From contig CAMSQM010000016.1 of assembly GCA_947062675.1 (NCBI GenBank), positions 1-58,665 of the forward strand: a stretch of DNA of 58,665 nucleotides. The letters are read 5' to 3'. Position numbers and translations under genes: made by a program. Below the pieces are notes generated by a model. The model saw nothing but the letters and a program-made list of their open reading frames with translations. It made no database searches and was not told the origin of the DNA. Positions within the stretch are counted from its first letter, which is position 1; every line of letters starts with the position of its first letter. This document shows, piece by piece, positions 53,198 to 58,665 of this stretch. Origin of the DNA: an uncultured Roseburia sp. GTDB taxonomy: Bacteria > Bacillota > Clostridia > Lachnospirales > Lachnospiraceae.

Positions 53198-53740
53198 CTA
53201 TTTCACAAGACCGGATATCTGACGGAACTTTTCATGGTCCGCGCCCCCGGTCAGCTCAAACAGCAGGGATTCACAGGTCGTGACAACCGCTCCCTCCGCG
53301 CGGGCACGGCAGACAGAGACCTCCTTGTCGTGAAGACAGCGCGAGCTGACACAGTCTTCCACCAGGACGGGCTGATATCCCGCCGCAGCCAGATCCATGA
53401 GGGTCTGCAGCACACAGATATGCGCCTCTATGCCGCAGAGAATGACATTCTTCCGCCCGAAACTCTCCAGCTTTTCCCTCGCTTTTTCATCCCTGTAAAT
53501 CGAAAATGTCTTTTTGTCGCAGTACTCCGCGGTTCCCGCCGCCCCGGTGATCTCCGGCACATTCAGTCCAAGCCCTTTCGCGTACTGCGCGGTCATCATA
53601 ACGGGGATTTCCAGAATTGAAAGCCCCCTCAGAAGCTTTACGGACTGCTCCATCAGCCTGTCTTTCTCCGCCATCGCAGGAAGAATCTTCTCCTGATAAT
53701 CCACAATGACACAACATGTTTCTTCCGGTAATATTCTCAT
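53198..53740 (-). CDS. Isochorismatase-family hydrolase
   Basis: 180 residues. The catalytic Asp is in VIVDYQEKIL, and the nucleophilic Cys in GIEAHICVLQTL; a Lys lies between. The family includes nicotinamidase and YcaC-like hydrolases; the substrate is not clear. CAGGAG precedes the ATG. First of three closely spaced genes (this, yqeG-like, rpiB). The 143-base gap to glgA contains no gene. Confidence 0.88.
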   Translation of the reverse strand: MRILPEETCCVIVDYQEKILPAMAEKDRLMEQSVKLLRGLSILEIPVMMTAQYAKGLGLNVPEITGAAGTAEYCDKKTFSIYRDEKAREKLESFGRKNVILCGIEAHICVLQTLMDLAAAGYQPVLVEDCVSSRCLHDKEVSVCRARAEGAVVTTCESLLFELTGGADHEKFRQISGLVK

Positions 53741-53883
53741 AACACTCTGTCTCCTGTTCTCTGTAGTCTGTGATGCCCTGCCCCGGCCACAGGCCCTTCT
53801 GATTCCACGGCCACCCGTCTTTCTGCCGGCGCTCTTTTCCGGCCATCAGGCATAACGGCCTCCCCTGCCGGCCGCAGGCGTTT

Positions 53884-55335
53884 TTATTTCAGATCGGTCA
53901 GCCTGCGGTACAGTTTTTCATATTCCTCCGCAGACGCCTGCCAGGAAAAATTCTGACGCATCCCGCGAATAATCAGACCGTACCACGCTTTACTGTTCTG
54001 GTAAAAAATCTCCATCGCATAGCGGATTGTGGCGAGCAGCTCGTGCGCATTGTAATTGGCGAATGAAAAACCGGTTCCCGTCTGCTCGTATTCGTTGTAC
54101 GGCTCCACCGTGTCCTTAAGGCCGCCCGTCTCCCGCACAATCGGGACGGTTCCGTAACGCATGCTCATCAGCTGCGACAGCCCGCACGGCTCGAACAGGG
54201 ACGGCATCAGAAAAGCATCCGCCGAGGCGTATATCCTGTGCGCCATCTCATCCGAATACCCGATCGTCACTCTCACCTGTCCGGGATATTTTCCCGCAAA
54301 ATGTCGCATCGTATTCTCATACTGCTCCTCCCCTGTTCCGAGAACCACCAGCTGGACCCGCTCCGTGGTCAGCAGCTCGTCCAGAACGGCCCCGAGCAGG
54401 TCAAATCCTTTCTGGCCTGTCATGCGGGAAACCATGCCGAGCAGAAAGGTGTCAGCCTCTGCCGGAAGCCCCAGGTCTCTCTGAAAAGCAACTTTATTCG
54501 CAGCCTTCCCCGCAGTCACATCCGTCTCGTCAAACTGTACGGGAAGATACGCGTCCCGCCGCGGATTGTATTCGTCATAATCAATTCCGTTCTGAATCCC
54601 GTAGAGATCGTCCGCCCTCGCATTCATCAGTCCGTCCAGACCCTCGCCGCCTTCCGGTGTGGTGATCTCATATGCATATGTCCTGCTCACCGTTGTTATG
54701 GCATTGGCATAAACCACGCCGCCCTTTAAGTAATTGGCCTCCCCGTACGACTCCAGCTTGTCCGACGTGAAAATCTGCTCCGGCAGGCCGGTGATATCCA
54801 TAACCGCAGGAAGCATCCAGCGGCCCTGAAACTTTAGATTGTGTATTGAAAAAACCGTGCGGATACCGGAATAATAATTCTGATGCCCGCAGAGTGTCCG
54901 CAGAAAAACCGGAATCAGTCCGGTCTGCCAGTCATGACAGTGAATAATATCCGGGCAGAAATCCAGATACGGAAGCGCTTCGAGCACTGCCCTGGAAAAA
55001 AAAGCAAACTTTTCAACGTCCTCATGAATCCGGTTGTACGGCTGATCCCCGGCAAAATAAAACTCATTGTCAACAAAATAGTAAGTAATACCCTCCCACT
55101 CCGCGGTGAAAATCCCGGCATACTGCCTGCGCCAGCTTAAACTCACATAAAGATGGCACAAAAAATGAAGCTGTTCTTTCCATTTCGGGTCCATGCAGAG
55201 GTATTTCGGCAGAATCACACGCACGTCAAAATGATCCCTGTCAAAATATCCGGGCAGTGAGCCCGTCACATCTGCAAGTCCGCCGGTCTTAATGAAAGGT
55301 ACAGCTTCAGAAGCAGCAAAAAGTATTTTTTTCAT
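53884..55335 (-). CDS. glgA: Glycogen synthase (ADP-glucose type)
   Basis: 483 residues, GT5 family. The N-terminal EAVPFIKTGGLADVTGSLP contains the ADP-glucose-binding KTGGL. HDWQTGLIPVFL and the C-terminal PSLFEPCGLSQLMSMRYG complete the family pattern. It elongates alpha-1,4-glucan for storage. GGAGGG precedes the ATG. No other glycogen genes are in the window. Confidence 0.96.
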   Translation of the reverse strand: MKKILFAASEAVPFIKTGGLADVTGSLPGYFDRDHFDVRVILPKYLCMDPKWKEQLHFLCHLYVSLSWRRQYAGIFTAEWEGITYYFVDNEFYFAGDQPYNRIHEDVEKFAFFSRAVLEALPYLDFCPDIIHCHDWQTGLIPVFLRTLCGHQNYYSGIRTVFSIHNLKFQGRWMLPAVMDITGLPEQIFTSDKLESYGEANYLKGGVVYANAITTVSRTYAYEITTPEGGEGLDGLMNARADDLYGIQNGIDYDEYNPRRDAYLPVQFDETDVTAGKAANKVAFQRDLGLPAEADTFLLGMVSRMTGQKGFDLLGAVLDELLTTERVQLVVLGTGEEQYENTMRHFAGKYPGQVRVTIGYSDEMAHRIYASADAFLMPSLFEPCGLSQLMSMRYGTVPIVRETGGLKDTVEPYNEYEQTGTGFSFANYNAHELLATIRYAMEIFYQNSKAWYGLIIRGMRQNFSWQASAEEYEKLYRRLTDLK

Positions 55336-55414
55336 GTTATAAACCCTCCAGGCTTCAAAGAATTCTCCGAAATCTCAGGATTATTATAACTCTTTTTCTG
55401 TTCCCTGAAAAGCC

Positions 55415-56212
55415 TTAATACATTTTATATTCCAGCCGGATACGGTCTGTAATCAGTGCGATAAATTCTGAATTAGTCGGCTTTCCCTTTCCGTTGTGAA
55501 TCGTATAACCGAACATGTCGTCAATGGTATCCATCTTCCCTCTGCTCCATGCCACTTCAATGGCATGACGGATAGCCCGCTCCACGCGGCTCGACGTCGT
55601 CTGATACTTCTTGGCGATCGTCGGATAGAGAATCTTGGTGATGGAGTTGAGCATCTCCATATCGCCCACGGACATAACGATGGCATCGCGCAGATACTGA
55701 TATCCCTTGATGTGCGCCGGAACACCGATCTCATGAATAATCTCCGTCACATCGGCTTCCAGATTGCGTCCGCCAGACCCTTCCGTCTTCTCATAGGCGT
55801 TCACCCTCCGGATCTCCTGCTTCGGGCTCTCGCTGATCTTACCCGCCCGCTTGATATGGCTGACCACCATCTCATTGCGGAACGGCTTCATGATATAATA
55901 ATCTGCACCCATATTAAATGCATCTTCTGTAATCTTTTCCTGTCCTATCGCGCTGATCATAATAAAAACCGGATGCTTTTTAATATTTTTATCATGATTC
56001 ACCCGGTCAAGCACGCCCAGTCCGTCAAGCTTCGGCATTACAATATCAAGAAGGACTACATCGGGCTCTTTTTCCTTAATCACGCTTACCGCTTCTTCCC
56101 CGTCTTTTGCGGTTCCTACCACGCTGAGTTCCTCGTCGCTTTCAACAATTTTCCCCAACAGGCGCAGCATTCTCTCATTATCATCCGCGATTGCAACACT
56201 TAATTTCTCCAT
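55415..56212 (-). CDS. spo0A: Sporulation master regulator Spo0A
   Basis: 265 residues. A receiver domain with Asp10/Asp11 and phospho-acceptor Asp56 ([11 protein letters not shown]), a linker, and the Spo0A DNA-binding domain. That domain includes [20 protein letters not shown] and the conserved C-terminal segment with [15 protein letters not shown]. Phosphorylated Spo0A binds 0A boxes to start sporulation. ATG 56212 has GGAGGGG 6 bases upstream. The promoter carries a perfect 0A box, indicating autoregulation. Confidence 0.98.
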   Translation of the reverse strand: MEKLSVAIADDNERMLRLLGKIVESDEELSVVGTAKDGEEAVSVIKEKEPDVVLLDIVMPKLDGLGVLDRVNHDKNIKKHPVFIMISAIGQEKITEDAFNMGADYYIMKPFRNEMVVSHIKRAGKISESPKQEIRRVNAYEKTEGSGGRNLEADVTEIIHEIGVPAHIKGYQYLRDAIVMSVGDMEMLNSITKILYPTIAKKYQTTSSRVERAIRHAIEVAWSRGKMDTIDDMFGYTIHNGKGKPTNSEFIALITDRIRLEYKMY

Positions 56213-56265
56213 CTCAAGCCCCTCCTGTGACAAATTATCTGCCATTGATCATATGTTTTTCCATG

Positions 56266-56294
56266 ATTCTAATTTTGTCGAAGACGGTCGTCAA
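56266..56294 (-). promoter_or_regulatory. spo0A promoter with a 0A box in the spacer
   Basis: Minus-strand -35 TTGACG (56289-56294), spacer 17, -10 TAGAAT (56266-56271). A perfect 0A box TGTCGAA lies on the plus strand at 56276-56282, inside the spacer. Confidence 0.75.
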
Positions 56295-56318
56295 GTGACG
56301 CATTTCTGCCATTTCCGG

Positions 56319-56400
56319 CTTTATACGTCCAATTGCGACTCTGTTCCTTTTCCGGCTCTGTACGTCCATGCTCTGTACGTCCATGCCCTGTACGTCCAAT
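56319..56400. repeat. 15 bp tandem repeats upstream of spo0A
   Basis: Three adjoining 15-base units, CTCTGTACGTCCATG, at 56356, 56371 and 56386 (the last slightly different), plus a diverged copy at 56319. They lie between the spo0A promoter and the CoA-transferase operon; no gene is evident there. Confidence 0.7.
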
Positions 56401-56517
56401 TTCAGCTCTGTTCCTTTTTATCATAATACATTTGTGGAAAATGTCCAGGAGAAAATGTAGAGGTTTGTAGGTCAATTGCAAGGCAGAACCTGACAGATAA
56501 TATACCGTGCAGACAGA

Positions 56518-56565
56518 TATCTGACAGGGCGGCGGAACCGTCCGGTCCCGCCGCCCTGTCAGATA
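56518..56565 (-). other. Long GC-rich hairpin after the CoA-transferase operon
   Basis: 18-base perfect stem (56518-56535 with 56548-56565, core GGGCGGCGG) with a 12-base loop. No T-tract follows on the minus strand; six T's precede it. It may still stop or stabilise the CoA-transferase mRNA. Confidence 0.6.
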
Positions 56566-56638
56566 AAAAACTCCTGAAGATAAGTCAGAGTCCTTCATGC
56601 CCTGGCTCATCCGGCACCCCCGGATCGCTGCCGGAAGC

Positions 56639-57298
56639 TTACGCCATAACCCCGATCTCATCTGCAACCGTAAAATCCGCCTCCGTGCAGGCGCGGATAT
56701 CCTCCACCGTATATCCCGGCGCCAGTTCTCTCAGCACAAGGCCGTCCGGACCGACCTGAAAATAGCACCTCTCCGTAACGATATCTGTCACGCAGCCCGC
56801 CCCCGTCAGCGGAAGCGTACACTTCTTCAGTATCTTCGACTGCCCGCTCTTCTCGCAGTGATCTGTGGCGACGACAATTTTTTTCACCCCCGCACACAGA
56901 TCCATCGCGCCGCCCATACCGGGTGCAAGTTTGCCCGGAATCGTCCAGTTCGCGATATTGCCCTCCTGATCGACCTGAAGAGTGCCGAGTACCGCCGCGT
57001 CGACATGCCCCCCGCGGATATACGCAAAAGAGGTCGCATGATCGCACACGCTCCCGCCGGGAATCACAGAGGCAGGCTGTCCCCCCGCGTCGATCAGATC
57101 CGGATCCGCGTCCTCCCATGAGGGGGACGCCCCGCAGCCGACTATCCCGATCTCAGCCTCCAGCCAGAGATCCACCCCCTCCGGCAGGTAGTTGACGCAC
57201 ATCAGCGGAAGACCGATGCCCAGATTCACAAAATCTCCGTCCTTAAAAAACTTCGCACAGCGGGATGCAATCAGTGCGCGTCCTGTCAGTTCTGCCAT
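56639..57298 (-). CDS. 3-oxoacid/acyl CoA-transferase subunit B
   Basis: 219 residues, class I CoA-transferase beta chain. It carries GIGLPLMCVNYLP, then the catalytic Glu in EAEIGIVGCG (the usual ENG is replaced by EAE), and the PGKLAPGMGGAMDL segment. With subunit A it moves CoA between carboxylic acids, as in acetoacetate or butyrate metabolism; the substrate is unknown. GGAGG precedes ATG 57298, which overlaps the subunit A stop codon (TAATG). Confidence 0.93.
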   Translation of the reverse strand: MAELTGRALIASRCAKFFKDGDFVNLGIGLPLMCVNYLPEGVDLWLEAEIGIVGCGASPSWEDADPDLIDAGGQPASVIPGGSVCDHATSFAYIRGGHVDAAVLGTLQVDQEGNIANWTIPGKLAPGMGGAMDLCAGVKKIVVATDHCEKSGQSKILKKCTLPLTGAGCVTDIVTERCYFQVGPDGLVLRELAPGYTVEDIRACTEADFTVADEIGVMA

Positions 57299-58029
57299 TA
57301 CTTCTTTCCTCCTTCCGCTTTTTCCCTCGCACGCTTCCACATCGGACAGACAGGCTTCTTTTCGCCGGTCCTGACATATACCATGTCAATAACGGGAGAC
57401 GCCACGTCAATCTCATCCGGTCCAAGCTCCCCGACCTCCACCAGCTCCTCCACCTCGGCAATCACCGTATCCGCCGCGAATGCCATATAGCTGTTGGTCG
57501 CCCTGCCCGTCAGGCGGAACGCGATATTGCCCGCCGTATCTGCCTTCCACGCCTTGATCAGGGCGACATCCGCGCGCAGAGGCAGCTCCAGCAGATACTC
57601 CTTCCCGTTGATCGTCAGCTTCTGTTTGCCCTTCTCAACATCCGTTCCGACGCCCGTCGGCGTCAGGCAGCCTCCCAGCCCCGCGCCGCCGCAGCGGATG
57701 CGCTCGGCAAAAGTACCCTGCGGAATGAATTCGACGTCGAGCGTCCCCGCAAACATCTGGTCGCGCGCAACCGGATTCAGCCCGATATGCGTGGTGGCAA
57801 GGCTTTTCACACGATTTACATTGATAAGTCTGCCGACGCCCTGATCGGGCATCCCGCCCGAAACGGCGATCGCGTGAATATCCTTCACTCCTTTTTCCAG
57901 TATTCCCGTTATAATCTCCTCCGCCGAGAGCTCACCGTGCCAGTCGCCAAACATAATCGTCTGACCATCCTCAAACTTTGCGAGGACCTCCTCCATCGTC
58001 ACAACTTTTGATCTCACGCTCTTACCCAC
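57298..58029 (-). CDS. 3-oxoacid/acyl CoA-transferase subunit A
   Basis: 243 residues, alpha chain of a class I CoA-transferase. GQTIMFGDWHGE, GGMPDQGVGRLI, the glycine-rich CGGAGLGGCLTPTGVGT and KAWKADTAGNIAF are family features. The start is ambiguous: GTG 58029 is weakly supported by AGGA, and GTG 58017 is possible. It follows the enoyl-CoA hydratase gene by 12 bases and is translationally coupled to subunit B. Confidence 0.92.
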   Translation of the reverse strand: MGKSVRSKVVTMEEVLAKFEDGQTIMFGDWHGELSAEEIITGILEKGVKDIHAIAVSGGMPDQGVGRLINVNRVKSLATTHIGLNPVARDQMFAGTLDVEFIPQGTFAERIRCGGAGLGGCLTPTGVGTDVEKGKQKLTINGKEYLLELPLRADVALIKAWKADTAGNIAFRLTGRATNSYMAFAADTVIAEVEELVEVGELGPDEIDVASPVIDMVYVRTGEKKPVCPMWKRAREKAEGGKK

Positions 58030-58041
58030 CTTTCCTGCTGA

Positions 58042-58665
58042 TTACTTTCCCTGAAAATCCGCTTTCCGCTTCTCCATAAATGCTTTTACGCCCTCCTTAA
58101 AATCCAGGGAAGCGGCGCACTCGCGCTGTGTCGGGATCTCACATTCAGCGAGATATGCGGCATAATCCTTAAAGGACGACTCATAAATCTGCCTCTTGAT
58201 ATTCTTATAAGAGAGCAGCGGTCCCGCCGCCAGCTTCGCGGCAAACTTCATCGTTGCCTCCCCGAGCTCCTCTTTTGGAACCACCTGATACACGAGTCCC
58301 GCCTCTTTCGCCTCCTGCGCGGACAGCGGACGCCCTGTCGCACAGAGCTCCATCGCGCGCTGCGCCCCGATGCTCTTCGCGAGAAGATAGGTTCCGCCCG
58401 TGTCCGGCACCAGACCCAGATTCACAAACGCCATGATAAACTTTGCGTTCTCCGCACAGATTATAAAATCCGCCGACAAAGCAAGACTCATCCCGGCTCC
58501 CGCCGCAGCCCCGCTGACCGACGCAATGACAAGCCTGTCCATCTTTTTCAGACCGTCCGTCACCGCGCCCACCTTGCCGATAAGGCCGTCCATGTTGACA
58601 TCCCCGCCGTCCTGGATCAGTTTATAAAAATAGCCGATATCTCCGCCGGCCGAGAATGCCTTCTC
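58042..58665 (-). CDS. Enoyl-CoA hydratase/isomerase family protein (5' end missing)
   Basis: The frame is open to the right edge; 207 residues are visible. FSAGGDI near the edge is the first oxyanion-hole segment. It continues with VSGAAAGAGMSLALSADF and VNLGLVPDTGGTYLL, typical of crotonase-fold proteins. It acts on an acyl-CoA and probably works with the adjoining CoA-transferase in a fatty or aromatic acid pathway; the exact reaction is open. About 50 N-terminal residues are probably outside the window. Confidence 0.92.
   Translation of the reverse strand, partial: EKAFSAGGDIGYFYKLIQDGGDVNMDGLIGKVGAVTDGLKKMDRLVIASVSGAAAGAGMSLALSADFIICAENAKFIMAFVNLGLVPDTGGTYLLAKSIGAQRAMELCATGRPLSAQEAKEAGLVYQVVPKEELGEATMKFAAKLAAGPLLSYKNIKRQIYESSFKDYAAYLAECEIPTQRECAASLDFKEGVKAFMEKRKADFQGK

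Noticed and set aside
1..58665. CRISPR arrays, prophage or insertion sequences
   Set aside because: No regularly spaced repeats, transposase or phage structural genes were seen; the tandem repeats present are contiguous and lie within or beside ordinary genes.

Overview
This 58.7 kb window reads as chromosome of a spore-forming, anaerobic Lachnospiraceae-type member of the Clostridia. The grounds are the SCIFF peptide with its radical SAM maturase, Spo0A, a SleB-type cortex/cell-wall hydrolase, YesM/YesN two-component proteins, a fused SecDF, and ordinary GGAGG ribosome binding sites with TTGACA/TATAAT promoters. GC content looks mid-50s by eye, except for a visibly AT-richer stretch at about 34.2-40.1 kb just past a tRNA-Thr. 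No species can be named from sequence alone, and I see no CRISPR array, prophage or intact insertion sequence.

Region 0.2-11 kb is a glucose/galactose uptake and sensing block, all on the minus strand. mglB-mglA-mglC encode an Mgl-type ABC importer. After a terminator come a YesN response regulator, a YesM histidine kinase, a membrane-anchored periplasmic-binding protein and a conventional MglB-like lipoprotein, in overlapping or closely spaced frames. The transporter's own MglB is unusual. Its chain order is circularly permuted relative to the conventional paralogue 8 kb away, yet nearly all ligand-contact residues are kept. The MglC permease carries an extra N-terminal charged helical region of about 200 residues.

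Region 11-24 kb holds nicotinate phosphoribosyltransferase, a galactofuranose pair (UDP-galactopyranose mutase and a family 2 glycosyltransferase), a GDP-L-fucose operon (gmd, fcl, manC) ending in mutY, an AraC regulator that looks leaderless, a GtrII-like membrane glucosyltransferase and glyA.

Region 24-34 kb holds the SCIFF system (scfA, scfB) followed by secDF and a DUF1294 gene, then a YhcH-like protein, a lipoprotein amidase with a repeat linker, a DUF1349 remnant, an AEC transporter, folA, thyA and two small membrane proteins.

Region 34-40 kb is the AT-richer islet beside tRNA-Thr(GGT): an unknown protein, a zinc-ribbon remnant, a WYL regulator, a radical SAM protein, a hydrolase with a PadR regulator, and a TetR regulator with a CPBP protease. 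Several promoters there have palindromes at or near the start site.

Region 40-58.7 kb returns to core genes: murE and dapF (meso-diaminopimelate cell wall), a Cys/Met-metabolism PLP enzyme, a small coiled-coil protein, the SleB-type hydrolase, a sugar isomerase/kinase pair facing a LacI regulator, a GH13 glucosidase with a triplicated 50 bp 3' end, efp, rpiB, a YqeG phosphatase, an isochorismatase-family hydrolase, glgA, spo0A with a 0A box inside its promoter, and a CoA-transferase pair with an enoyl-CoA hydratase cut by the window edge.
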